From assembly GCA_014238415.1 (NCBI GenBank), contig JABABA010000028.1, positions 1-40,704 on the forward strand: a stretch of 40,704 nucleotides of DNA, written 5' to 3'. Origin of the DNA: Planctomycetota bacterium. Lineage in GTDB: Bacteria > Planctomycetota > UBA1135 > GCA-002686595. Within the stretch, counting starts at the first letter, position 1. The number at the start of each line of letters is the position of its first letter. Below are positions 18,044-26,731 of the stretch, one piece after another. The notes under the pieces are model-generated. The model was not told the DNA's origin and did no database searches. It saw only the letters and a program-made list of their open reading frames with translations. The position numbers and the translations under genes are program-made.

Positions 18044-19389
18044 AGCTGGCCTTCCTCTTTCTGGGGTGTCTGGGAAACGGAGGGTGTGTCCTCCTTGGAT
18101 TTCTTGGAGGTGCCAAGGCGCCTGGCGGGCACACCAGCCCAAACCTCTCCGGGGGCCATGCTTGCGCTCTTGGTCAAGACCGCCCCCGCAGCCGTAGTTG
18201 CGCCAGCAGGCACATCATTGGGGGCAACGATCAAGGTGCCACTGCCCACAAATGCCCCATCCCCGACTCTGGATGGGTGCTTGGCCTGGCCATCGTAGTT
18301 GGCGAAGACAGTGCCCGCGCCTACGTTGGCCTTGGTGCCGATGGTCACATCTCCAAGGTAGGACAGGTGCTTGACCTTTGATCCCGGTCCAATAGTGGAG
18401 TTCTTGATCTCACAGAAGTTGCCGAACACCGCCCCGTCTTTGAGCACGGCCCCCGTACGCATGTGAGCAAAAGGCCCTACCTCGCAACCAGCACCAATCC
18501 TCACCCCCCGCCGCAGGACACAAAAGGGCTGGATAACCGTGTCCTGGCCGATTTCCACCTGACAATCGATCATGGTTGTGCTTGGATCTTCGATGCGCAC
18601 ACCGTTGGACAGATGCTGTTCCAGAATGCGCGCCTGCAGGGCCCAGCGCGCCTCTGCCATCTGCTCCAAAGAGTTCACTCCGGTGGCTTCCTCCGCATCT
18701 TCAAGCATCAAATCCGCCACCCTGCGGTTCGCCTTGACAAACAGCTCAACCGCATCGGTCAAGTAATACTCACCCTGAGAATTGTCGCTGGAAAGTTGCG
18801 GCAGGATCTCAAGCAGGGCCTGACTGTCAAATGCATAGAGGCCTGGGTTGGTCTCATAGCCCAGGCGTTGTTCTTCACTGCAGTCGCGCTCTTCCACGAT
18901 ACCGATGACACTACCTTCTTCATCACGCTGAATACGCCCATAGCCCCTAGGGTCCGCGAGTTCGGCTGTCAGCAAAGCCATGGAACCCGCACCGGCACCT
19001 GCCTGGCTCTTGAGCAGACCGCTCAGACTCGAAGCACGCACCAGGGGCATATCCCCGTACAGCACCAACACCACGCCCTGCGCTGCGCCCTGTTCCATGG
19101 ACACGGCATCGAGACCAGCGCGCACAGCATCGCCTGTTCCCAGCGGAGAATCCTGCACCGCTCGCACGAGTTCACAACGCTCCCCCACCATTTCGCGAGC
19201 GGCCTCTTCGATAGCGTCCCCTTGCGGACTGGTGACCAGCACGATGCGCCGGGGATCGAGTTCCAGAGCTGTCTCAAGGACCCATCCAAGAAGGGGGCGG
19301 CCCAGCAGGCTGTGCAGAACCTTGGGCAGCGCACTGTGCATGCGCTTGCTCTGGCCTGCTGCCAGTACTAAGACTGTGAGGGAAGACAC
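18040..19389 (-). CDS. glmU: Bifunctional GlmU: GlcNAc-1-P uridyltransferase / GlcN-1-P acetyltransferase
   Basis: 449 residues; makes UDP-GlcNAc, the precursor of both peptidoglycan and lipid A. The N-terminal nucleotidyltransferase carries LAAGQSKRM and the LPKVLH lysine motif. The C-terminal half is a left-handed beta helix with the acetyltransferase residues (FCEIKNSTIGPGSKVKHLSY). I prefer the GTG at 19389, which gives the standard N-terminus and length; an ATG at 19467 would add 26 Arg-rich residues unlike the family. Neither has a strong ribosome site. It overlaps prs at its 3' end and supplies the substrate for LpxA, encoded downstream in the same run. Confidence 0.95.
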   Translation of the reverse strand: MSSLTVLVLAAGQSKRMHSALPKVLHSLLGRPLLGWVLETALELDPRRIVLVTSPQGDAIEEAAREMVGERCELVRAVQDSPLGTGDAVRAGLDAVSMEQGAAQGVVLVLYGDMPLVRASSLSGLLKSQAGAGAGSMALLTAELADPRGYGRIQRDEEGSVIGIVEERDCSEEQRLGYETNPGLYAFDSQALLEILPQLSSDNSQGEYYLTDAVELFVKANRRVADLMLEDAEEATGVNSLEQMAEARWALQARILEQHLSNGVRIEDPSTTMIDCQVEIGQDTVIQPFCVLRRGVRIGAGCEVGPFAHMRTGAVLKDGAVFGNFCEIKNSTIGPGSKVKHLSYLGDVTIGTKANVGAGTVFANYDGQAKHPSRVGDGAFVGSGTLIVAPNDVPAGATTAAGAVLTKSASMAPGEVWAGVPARRLGTSKKSKEDTPSVSQTPQKEEGQL

Positions 19390-19488
19390 GTGCTGACTCT
19401 CGAAAGAGGCTCTTGGGAGTTTTCGACCTGAGCAGTGAAGCCAACGGCGAAAACGGGCCAGCAGCATAGCGAGGGCTGCCCTTGGCCG

Positions 19489-19974
19489 CTAGTCGCAACA
19501 GGCAGATCCATCATCATGGGAAGCGTTGAGCGGGGCTTCGCGAATTCCCATGTCGGCCAGGATACGCAGGGCCTCGGAACCCAGGCCCTGGGGCACAAAC
19601 AAGTGATCCCGGGAGAAGCCACAGACTGCCCCGATGGAGATCCCGGCCGCCGCCAAAGCCCTAGTGATGTGGGCCAAAAAGCCCACCAGTTCCCAGGCCA
19701 TGGGGGTTTCGAAGCGGATCCAGGTCAGGGGGCCCGCGATCTGGGAAGAGGGGCGGGCCTGAAAGAGTGCCTGGGCCTGCTGCCAAGAGACCAGGACCGT
19801 GATTTCGCCACCCTCACGGACGATCTGCAGGGGCCCCTCCTGAGCCAACAGGGCCTGGAACTCATCCGCACCCAACTCGTCACCTGGCCAGCCCACCAGA
19901 CCCACAGGCTCGGGTTCAAGGGAACAGGTCATGCGGGCCAGGGCCTCGGGCAGGGTCTGGGCGGGGGATTCCAT
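19489..19974 (-). CDS. ACT-domain protein (CASTOR/ACT_7 type)
   Basis: 161 residues; a small cytoplasmic protein with two ACT-like halves. The first spans roughly 20-85; the second (about 87-150) has WELVGFLAHITRALAAAGISI followed by a dyad leading to FVPQ, typical of the ACT_7 family. ACT domains bind amino acids or other small ligands; the ligand here is unknown. The ATG at 19974 was chosen because further upstream the frame runs antisense through psd. There is no clear ribosome site; a CATAAT just upstream could be a -10 element and make the mRNA nearly leaderless. First gene of the minus-strand run, divergent from psd. Confidence 0.85.
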   Translation of the reverse strand: MESPAQTLPEALARMTCSLEPEPVGLVGWPGDELGADEFQALLAQEGPLQIVREGGEITVLVSWQQAQALFQARPSSQIAGPLTWIRFETPMAWELVGFLAHITRALAAAGISIGAVCGFSRDHLFVPQGLGSEALRILADMGIREAPLNASHDDGSACCD

Positions 19975-20015
19975 GATCACATTATGACCAAGTCCACAGC
20001 CCAGGAGGTACCGGG

Positions 20016-20036
20016 ATGGGTAATCTCCCCCCGTGA
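20016..20036 (+). CDS. Six-codon leader ORF overlapping the psd start
   Basis: ATGGGTAATCTCCCCCCGTGA encodes MGNLPP and stops. It has a full AGGAGG (20003-20008) 7 bases upstream. Its stop codon TGA (20034-20036) overlaps the GTG start of psd (20033-20035) in the GTGA arrangement. Ribosomes finishing here could restart on psd, which has no ribosome site of its own. Alternatively, one base is missing from the C6 run at 20027-20032; adding one C would fuse this ATG in frame to psd. Confidence 0.5.
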   Translation: MGNLPP

Positions 20037-20827
20037 TCGATCCCCTTCGAAGATCCCTTTCCCGTTGTGTAGGAGTTCTCGCAGACCTGCCCATACCGAG
20101 CCCCCTGCGGCCGACATTCATGCGAGTCTTCGCCAGCATGAGCGGTGCCCGCTTGGAGGAAGCGGGCCTGCCCCTGAACCAGTACGGCTCACTGGGAGAA
20201 TTCTTTGCACGCGCTCTAAGAACGGACTGCCGGCCCATAGACCCAGACCCCAAGACCCTCGTCAGCCCGGTGGACGGACGGGTACAGGGGGTAGAAATCA
20301 TCCGACATGGAATGATTGTACAGGCCAAAGGCCTTGACTATCCCGTGCGCGAATTGTTGGCGGGAGTAGGAGAAGAACTCAACCTGGAAGGGGGCGTCTG
20401 CATGACACTTTACCTTTCCCCCAGCGATTATCACCGCATCCACACACCGGCCGCGAGCAAGATCAGCGAAGCCCGCTGGGTACGCGGCAGAATGCACTCG
20501 GTAGCCCCCAGCGTTTTGACCCGCAAGATCGTGCTGCCCATCAATGAGCGCTGTGTGCTGCGCCTCGATACAGACCAAGGACCCTTGTTACTGGTCCTGG
20601 TTGCGGCACTCAATGTAGCCCGCCTGATCGTCAACGATGTAGAGCCCAACTGGTCAGGTCTGGTTGAGCCAGCCTTGACGCGCGAGCGCGGTGCAGAACT
20701 CGGACGCTTCGAGCTGGGCTCCACTGTGATTGTGATTGCGCCAGCAGGCATGGTGGAACCAGATGCGTCCCTGACACCGGATTCGGCGGTACGAATGGGC
20801 CGCAGGATCGCGAGGTGGGTGCCATGA
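20033..20827 (+). CDS. psd: Phosphatidylserine decarboxylase
   Basis: 264 residues; decarboxylates phosphatidylserine to phosphatidylethanolamine at the inner membrane. It is made as a proenzyme that cleaves itself at LGST (228-231), leaving a pyruvoyl group from S230. The other triad residues are visible as D81 (SPVDGRV) and H134 (SPSDYHRIH). An in-frame TAA at 20021-20023 limits the start, and GTG at 20033 is the first possible codon; the conserved N-terminal helix begins right after it. There is no ribosome site in the proper place, but the leader ORF before it has a perfect one. Stop overlaps the next gene (ATGA). Confidence 0.95.
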   Translation: MIDPLRRSLSRCVGVLADLPIPSPLRPTFMRVFASMSGARLEEAGLPLNQYGSLGEFFARALRTDCRPIDPDPKTLVSPVDGRVQGVEIIRHGMIVQAKGLDYPVRELLAGVGEELNLEGGVCMTLYLSPSDYHRIHTPAASKISEARWVRGRMHSVAPSVLTRKIVLPINERCVLRLDTDQGPLLLVLVAALNVARLIVNDVEPNWSGLVEPALTRERGAELGRFELGSTVIVIAPAGMVEPDASLTPDSAVRMGRRIARWVP

Positions 20828-21438
20828 GCGCAGCATCCGGATTGACTTCGGAAACCGAGCGCCTGGTACGTTTGACGATCGCAATCTGCCAGGGCGACTG
20901 GCACAGGCTGCGAATCCTGCGGCGGGAAGCACCCCCAGGAGAACCTGACAGGGGATGGCGCGAGGCCCTGCTGCAAAGCCACCTCTTCGCAGGCATTCCA
21001 CGCATGGTGGAAGCCTGCGCAGTCTTGCTGGCAGAAGGTGGCCTGGACAACTGTGGGCCTGAAGAAATCGAAGCCCAACCCATCGATCCCGAGCGAGGCC
21101 AGCGGCTGTTTGATCAAATCTATGGTGACACGGGCCCAGCAGTGACCGAAGCCCTCGCAAGAGCCCATCCGGAAATCCTCGCCATCACCTTGGACCACGC
21201 CTACAAACGCGTCCTCTCCCGTCCGGGACTGGCCGGGGCCACCCGGGAACTGCTGGCGGTGGGCGCTTTGGCAGCGGGCAATCAACGGCGACAACTGGCC
21301 TCCCATGCCCGGGGTGCCCTGCGCCTGGGAGCTCAGCCAGGGGAAATCCTGGCGGCGGCGAAACTCGGGGTGGAAGGTCTGCCGGAAGCAGAGACCAAAG
21401 CTCTCCTGGAGACCGCCAGAAAGTACGGAGGGACCTAG
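20824..21438 (+). CDS. Carboxymuconolactone decarboxylase / AhpD-like protein
   Basis: 204 residues. The C-terminal half (about 115-195; LDHAYKRVLSRPGLAGATRELLAVGALAAGNQRRQLASHARGAL in outline) has the helical carboxymuconolactone-decarboxylase fold. It lacks the CxxC pair of the peroxiredoxin partner AhpD, so a redox role is doubtful. The N-terminal ~100 residues are a helical region with a second degenerate copy of the fold (GIPRMVEACAVLLAEGG). ATG at 20824 overlaps the psd stop and has GAGGTG 6 bases upstream. The substrate is unknown. Co-translation with psd is clear, but I infer no functional link. Confidence 0.8.
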   Translation: MSAASGLTSETERLVRLTIAICQGDWHRLRILRREAPPGEPDRGWREALLQSHLFAGIPRMVEACAVLLAEGGLDNCGPEEIEAQPIDPERGQRLFDQIYGDTGPAVTEALARAHPEILAITLDHAYKRVLSRPGLAGATRELLAVGALAAGNQRRQLASHARGALRLGAQPGEILAAAKLGVEGLPEAETKALLETARKYGGT

Positions 21439-21456
21439 GCCCCACCGGGACCTCGG

Positions 21457-24400
21457 TCACTGATCCCGCTCGCGTGCCTCGACCTCGATCCACAGCACGC
21501 GAATGGGCACCCGCGAACGAACTGCCAACAGCCCGCGTCCCTCGCGACCGGAACTGCGTCGCACACCACCGAGAGAGAGCCGGATTCCACCCACCCTGAC
21601 CTCTTCCAGCACCATGGTGCGCGGCTGCAAGGAAATCTCGACGGTTGTGGGTTGAGTGCTGGGAAAGCCCTCGAACTTCGCCAGAGAACGCAGCTTGCCG
21701 CGTCGCAAGTTGGTCAGAGCCTTCTCCAGAGTCCCGGCGACATAGGCCATGAATGGGTCACTCTTCCTATCCACAAAGAACACATGCATGCCCGCGACCG
21801 TCAGGCAGAGCTCATTGTCGGGCTCCCCGACACCGAGTGATTCCAGATGGAAACGCACGACAATGCGCTCATCTACGTTGAAGGCAGGAGCCAGGTCCAG
21901 GCGCGCGGCGTTGTTCTCCCGCAGAAAGGCCTGATCCCCCGGGGTCCCGGCGCGTAACACGAGCCCGTCTCCATCGGTGGACCAAAGACCAGCCAGCCAG
22001 CCCTGCGAACTCCCTTCGACAAAGTCGAAGCGCACACGCTGCAGGGCACCTCTTCGATCGCGCACGATCTGGGCCCCGGGAAAGAGGTCTTCGGGGATCA
22101 CCCGCGCCGGGGCGCGGGTCAGGCTGCTGAAGAGTTCGTCCAGCTCTTGGCGCAGTTCCGGGCTGATGAGATCCTCGTATCGTTGCAAGAAATCTCCGTA
22201 GGCCACCTGCAGGGCTGTCAGGGAAGCTGTGCCCCCAGCGAACTGATCTCGCAAGCGCATGAGCGCCTGGTCCATGCGCCCTTGCTGCTCCGCCGCCAGA
22301 CGTTCTCGGCTGGAACGAATGGCTCCCACACGACGCTCCAGGTCAGCCCAAAGTGCAGCATCGGGCCCCTCCATGGTCTGCCCCGGTGAGGGAAGTGGCG
22401 CCAGAGCGGGATCCCCCACATGAAAGCGCAGCAAAGCCAGAGCCAGAGGTGCCTCGGAGGCATCCAGAACTCGCTTGATCCCATCCTCGGGGGCCAGGGA
22501 AAGGCCATCAAGCAGGAGCCGCTCCAGGTCCCCGCCACTGACCAGCACGACCCGCTGAGAAGGAGGCAGGGCCTGCCCCTTGACGGACCCAGTCAAGGCA
22601 AAAAGGTGCGTCACCCCTGTGACCCGATCGAGCAGGCGGAACGGCTTCATGAGAGGATCCTCAGTTTCCGTACAGATTCCGCTGCGAGGGATCCCCTTGA
22701 CCTCCAAAGTCATTTCCCGCTGACCACGCACGACCCGAGCCACAAGCTCCATGGCCCTTGCCAAGAGGTCCATTTCGCGCAGACGCAGATGTGCGACTTC
22801 CAAGTCAGACAAGGACCCCGGTTGCTCAAGAACCCCTGCCCAAGTATCCCGTGCTGCCCCGAATTCCCTCTGGGATGCGAATACCAACGACCGGTTTGAT
22901 TCCTTGCGAAAAAAGTCCTGGGTCTGTTCGCGCTGCAAGTTGGTCTCCTGCTCCACCAGTCCCCGATGCATGCTCTCATAGGTCTTGGCTGAACGCCACT
23001 CGGTGTCGTGGGGCAGTTGTTCGGCGATGACTCCACGGCGCTCAAGTTCCTGGCTCCAAGCCAGCCCAAAGGCCTCTCCCCCATACATCTGGCCCTCGTG
23101 CCTGCGCGCCTCCTTGATCAGAAAAGCAACCAGCTCTCCGTCCACCAAGAGCCAGCGGTTGCGAACATCATCTCGATCCCGGTAGAGAGCTGAATGCAGC
23201 GCATCGGACTGGAAAGCGCGCTCCAGATCGCCGCCATCCAAACGCATGGCCGCGTCCCGCGTCTTGCTCAACCAATCCAAGGATGGGTCTCCCAGAACAT
23301 CGAGAGCATCCCGGTAGCGAGCCGCCGCCACCAGACCCTGCACTCTTGGGTGCAGTACTTCCAGGCGATACCGTTCCAGGTCCTTGACAACGTGCGCAAT
23401 CCCTGCAGCCCGGGCTGTGGTCACCTGATCCACCAGACCCTGCCACATGAGCAACGCGTGCTGTTTGCCCGAAAAGCCCTGGGGACACTCATCTATGGAG
23501 GAATAGCCAGTGGCCTTGATCATTCGGCGTGGAAGCTCCTGCTCCAGATAGAGGGCAGCTTCCGCCAGGCCTCCACCCGAGAGCACCCGGGACATGTGCA
23601 CCCTCGCTTCCGTCAAGAGCGCATCCAAGGCCGCATCCAGTCGGCGATCCCAGTCCAGTCGCAGCAGCGCCAGATCACCCCGCAACCCTGCGGGGGGGCC
23701 CCCAGCGAGGGTGGGAGAGGCCAGCAGGGCGAGGCCCTCTTCGCTGCGGCGCAGGCTGATCGTGCTTGACTCCAGTCCCTTACGGACCTCGTCCAGGGCG
23801 GGCCATTCGCTCACATCCATGCTGCGCGTGCCCTGGTCCTTGGGACCGGACCAGGGTTGCCACCAGGCGACCCAGCCACCAATTGCCACCAGCACCAGGG
23901 CCACGATCCCCGCCAATCGAAGGACCCGTCCAGGGTCATCAGTCAGAGGCTCCAGTTCATCCGCCCGCACCTTGGGCGCACGCCGTTCACGCATGCGCTC
24001 GAGGTCCTTGAGCAGATCCAGTGGAGTGCGATAGCGCAGATTCGGATCCTGGGAGAGGCACTTGCGCAAGACCAGCCTCATCCCCTTGGAGAGACCTGGC
24101 ATGATGGTTCGCGGGTCAGGGAGGGGCTGGTGCAGCACTGCGGACAACACCTCAGCTACGCTCTCGCCCACGAAGGGCGGACGGCCAGTCAAGGCGTGAA
24201 AGAGAGTTGCCCCCAGCGACCAGATATCGGAACGGCCATCCACATCCGAGGGACTGCGCGCCTGCTCTGGACTGATGTAGTGAGGGGTGCCGAGGGTCCC
24301 TCCTGAAGTCACCCGCGGGTCGGTCTCTGCCCAGGCCAACCCAAGGTCCACCAGGCGAGCGCGACCACGTCCATCGATCAGGATATTGGCAGGCTTTACA

Positions 24401-24906
24401 TCTCGGTGGATGACACCCATTCCATGGGCGTGCTCCAAGGCGTCGACAATAGGCGCGAAGAGACGAATCGCCTCACGCTCGCTCAGGGTCCCCTTCTCCT
24501 GGATGCGCTCGGCCAAGGAGATACCTTCGACCAACTCCATCGCGTACCACCAGCGCCCCTCGGAGACTCCCATATCTACCGCAGAAATAATTCCCGGATG
24601 ACCCAGGCGCGCGGCAGCCCGGGCTTCGCGCTGCAGACGAACGATAGCTCGCTTGTCACTGCACAGATCAGGGTGCAAGAACTTGATCGCAACGGGCCGA
24701 TCAACTGCGAGTTGCACACCGCTGAAGACCGTACCGGTGGCTCCGCTACCCAACACTCCCTCGATCAGAAAGCCCTCCACCTTGGGCAGATCCATGGGCG
24801 ACTCGCGACGTACGCCAGCGCCCCGGCTGCTGGGCCGGGGGCGTTCTCCCAGGCCACCGGAATCAGTGCTTGGAGAGTTTTCGGCAGGCGAGGGCTGGGG
24901 TGTCAT
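21457..24906 (-). CDS. Large membrane Ser/Thr protein kinase
   Basis: 1149 residues. The N-terminal Hanks-type kinase (about 44-305) has the glycine loop GSGATG (52-57), VAIK lysine K75, HRDVKPANIL (167-176) and GTPHYISPEQ. The metal-binding motif is DLG (187-189) instead of the common DFG, a known tolerated variant. One membrane segment follows (about 329-349, LAGIVALVLVAIGGWVAWW). The ~800 exported residues contain a long helical region and a C-terminal beta-rich domain (about 960-1149) resembling LamG/concanavalin-type folds. The layout suggests a sensor reading something in the periplasm; ligand and targets unknown. It ends 18 bases from the convergent CMD gene. The start site has only a weak AGAAG. 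Confidence 0.93.
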   Translation of the reverse strand: MTPQPSPAENSPSTDSGGLGERPRPSSRGAGVRRESPMDLPKVEGFLIEGVLGSGATGTVFSGVQLAVDRPVAIKFLHPDLCSDKRAIVRLQREARAAARLGHPGIISAVDMGVSEGRWWYAMELVEGISLAERIQEKGTLSEREAIRLFAPIVDALEHAHGMGVIHRDVKPANILIDGRGRARLVDLGLAWAETDPRVTSGGTLGTPHYISPEQARSPSDVDGRSDIWSLGATLFHALTGRPPFVGESVAEVLSAVLHQPLPDPRTIMPGLSKGMRLVLRKCLSQDPNLRYRTPLDLLKDLERMRERRAPKVRADELEPLTDDPGRVLRLAGIVALVLVAIGGWVAWWQPWSGPKDQGTRSMDVSEWPALDEVRKGLESSTISLRRSEEGLALLASPTLAGGPPAGLRGDLALLRLDWDRRLDAALDALLTEARVHMSRVLSGGGLAEAALYLEQELPRRMIKATGYSSIDECPQGFSGKQHALLMWQGLVDQVTTARAAGIAHVVKDLERYRLEVLHPRVQGLVAAARYRDALDVLGDPSLDWLSKTRDAAMRLDGGDLERAFQSDALHSALYRDRDDVRNRWLLVDGELVAFLIKEARRHEGQMYGGEAFGLAWSQELERRGVIAEQLPHDTEWRSAKTYESMHRGLVEQETNLQREQTQDFFRKESNRSLVFASQREFGAARDTWAGVLEQPGSLSDLEVAHLRLREMDLLARAMELVARVVRGQREMTLEVKGIPRSGICTETEDPLMKPFRLLDRVTGVTHLFALTGSVKGQALPPSQRVVLVSGGDLERLLLDGLSLAPEDGIKRVLDASEAPLALALLRFHVGDPALAPLPSPGQTMEGPDAALWADLERRVGAIRSSRERLAAEQQGRMDQALMRLRDQFAGGTASLTALQVAYGDFLQRYEDLISPELRQELDELFSSLTRAPARVIPEDLFPGAQIVRDRRGALQRVRFDFVEGSSQGWLAGLWSTDGDGLVLRAGTPGDQAFLRENNAARLDLAPAFNVDERIVVRFHLESLGVGEPDNELCLTVAGMHVFFVDRKSDPFMAYVAGTLEKALTNLRRGKLRSLAKFEGFPSTQPTTVEISLQPRTMVLEEVRVGGIRLSLGGVRRSSGREGRGLLAVRSRVPIRVLWIEVEARERDQ

Positions 24907-25003
24907 TGACTTCTACTGTAGCCCATCGGCACAGAGGGGTTTCGATTGGGGAATCCCCGGGAAAAACCCGTCCCCGGAGGCCAAGACCGCACCTACAGGG
25001 GCC

Positions 25004-26716
25004 TCAGGCCTCAGGATCGGTGGTGAACCGGCCCAAGAATTCATCGGTCTTCTCAACCTCGTCAAGACGCGTAATCAGCATCTCCATGGCCTCAGCAAAA
25101 TGCAGGCGGGACATGACCCGACGCAGGATATGGACCTGCTTGAGGCGTCGCAGCCCCAGCAGCTTTTCTTCCTTGCGAGTGCCGGTCTTCTCGATGTCGA
25201 TAGCGGGAAAAATGCGCCGATCCGCAAGACGACGGTTGAGCACCAGTTCCATGTTGCCCGTGCCCTTGAACTCTTCGAAGACCAACTGATCCATCTTGGA
25301 GCCCGTGTCAATCAGGATCGTGCCCAGGATGGTCAAGCTGCCCGCGTTCTCGGTGTTGCGCGCGGATCCAAAGAGCTTGCGAGGATACTCCATTGCGCGG
25401 GCGTCCAGACCGCCTGACATGGTGCGGCCCGCGCCCAGTTGGTTGTTGTAGGCTCGCGAGAGTCGCGTCAGGGAGTCGATCAGAAGCACCACGTCCTCGC
25501 CCATCTCGACCAACCGGCAACAGCGTTTCCACACCGCTTCGGCCAGTTGAATGTGATTCTTGGGGGTTTCGTCGGCGGTAGAGGCAAAGACCTGGCCGTT
25601 CTTGACTGCGCGCCGCCATTCGGTGGCTTCCTCAGGCCGCTCGTCCACCAGCAGCACAAACAGGTGCACATCGCTGTAGATGTCCTCAATTCCCCGGGCA
25701 AAAGTACGCAAGAGAGTGGTCTTGCCGCTGCGCGGCGGGGCCACCAAGAGTCCACGCTGGCCTCGGCCAACGGGACTGAGCAGGTCCACTATGCGCATGG
25801 AAGTGTCATCGAGGCCGTCCCCCATGGCGTAGTGGAAGTCGGGATCAATTGAAGTCAGGTTGCGGAAGGTGGAGTCTTTCTTCCACGAATTGGGGGAAGC
25901 TCCGTCCACCTCAATCACCTCGGACACCTGATACTTGTGCTTTTGACCTCGGGAAAGCTTGGCGCGTACGATCATGCCCTCTCGCAACTTCTCCTTCTGG
26001 ACCAGGTGCTTGGGCACGAAAATGTCCTGCTTGCTGGGATGGCCGAAGTCATCAAGGGGACGCAAGGCACTGACGCCCCCACGGTCCTGCAAGAGCATGC
26101 CCACGCCCTCGGTGGCCTGTTTGCGCTCCTCTCGCCTACGACGGCGGTTCTCTGAGTCGCCCCTGGAGGGGGATTCGGAATCCTGTGCCCCGTCATCGAC
26201 TTCGATCGCGCGTTTGCCAAATCCCACCACCTGCTCATCGGCTTCCAGATCGGAAGCATCCGAATTGGCCCGAGCCTCGGCCTCTTCGCCCTCTGCGAGC
26301 TGCTTGCCACGGCTCCGACGGCGGCCACGGCTGCGTCGCCGGCGGCGGCGCTTGCGCTCCTCGGGCTGACCGGAGGACACATCCCCAGCGGGCTTGGAGG
26401 CCCCATCAGTCGTGGACTCCTCGGCCCGGGGGGGCGCCGCAGATTCCTGCGGGGGAGCTTCCCTGTCCGCTGCGTTCGGGGCCGCAGGTTTCTTGACCGC
26501 AGCCTTCTTCGTTGCAGCCTTCTTCGTTGCAGCCTTCTTCGGGGCAGCTTTCTTCGTTGCGGCCTTCTTAGGGGCAGCTTTCTTGGCTGCGGGTTTCTTC
26601 GTGGCCTTCTTCTTGGAGGCAGACTTCTTCCTGGCAGGACTCTTGGCGGCCTTGCCCGAAGATGAGTCGGAGATCTCGGCTCCAAAAGGAAGGGAATCGG
26701 ATGCGTTGGAGGTCAT
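25004..26716 (-). CDS. rho: Transcription termination factor Rho with basic, histone-H1-like N-terminus
   Basis: 570 residues; an RNA-dependent ATPase that ends transcription. The core is complete: OB-fold (about 200-275), Walker A VAPPRSGKTTL, Walker B VVLLIDSLTRL and the Q/R-loop region. The first ~200 residues carry no Rho-N helical domain. They hold seven repeats of the type APKKA/ATKKA (about 40-75), an Ala/Pro/Glu linker, an Arg block (RKRRRRRRSRGRRRSRG) and a mixed acidic stretch. Such tails are predicted disordered and bind nucleic acid in other proteins. Start is ATG 26716 or TTG 26731; ribosome sites are poor for both. A ~620-base untranslated stretch precedes it, which could hold an autoregulatory leader as in E. 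coli rho. Confidence 0.96.
   Translation of the reverse strand: MTSNASDSLPFGAEISDSSSGKAAKSPARKKSASKKKATKKPAAKKAAPKKAATKKAAPKKAATKKAATKKAAVKKPAAPNAADREAPPQESAAPPRAEESTTDGASKPAGDVSSGQPEERKRRRRRRSRGRRRSRGKQLAEGEEAEARANSDASDLEADEQVVGFGKRAIEVDDGAQDSESPSRGDSENRRRRREERKQATEGVGMLLQDRGGVSALRPLDDFGHPSKQDIFVPKHLVQKEKLREGMIVRAKLSRGQKHKYQVSEVIEVDGASPNSWKKDSTFRNLTSIDPDFHYAMGDGLDDTSMRIVDLLSPVGRGQRGLLVAPPRSGKTTLLRTFARGIEDIYSDVHLFVLLVDERPEEATEWRRAVKNGQVFASTADETPKNHIQLAEAVWKRCCRLVEMGEDVVLLIDSLTRLSRAYNNQLGAGRTMSGGLDARAMEYPRKLFGSARNTENAGSLTILGTILIDTGSKMDQLVFEEFKGTGNMELVLNRRLADRRIFPAIDIEKTGTRKEEKLLGLRRLKQVHILRRVMSRLHFAEAMEMLITRLDEVEKTDEFLGRFTTDPEA
26499..26603. repeat. Seven tandem 15-bp units inside rho
   Basis: Units of about GCAGCCTTCTTCGTT start at 26499, 26514, 26529, 26544, 26559, 26574 and 26589. 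The first two are identical and the others differ by a few bases. On the minus strand they encode the pentapeptide repeat ATKKA/APKKA in the N-terminus of Rho. The 15-bp period keeps the frame, so copy number could change without breaking the gene. Confidence 0.85.
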
Positions 26717-26731
26717 GGCCTTTGAGGTCAA

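Noticed and set aside
24908..24930. Seven-codon mini-ORF (MGYSRSQ) whose TGA overlaps the kinase ATG
   Set aside because: It looks like the psd and selB leaders but has no ribosome site, so chance is the better explanation.
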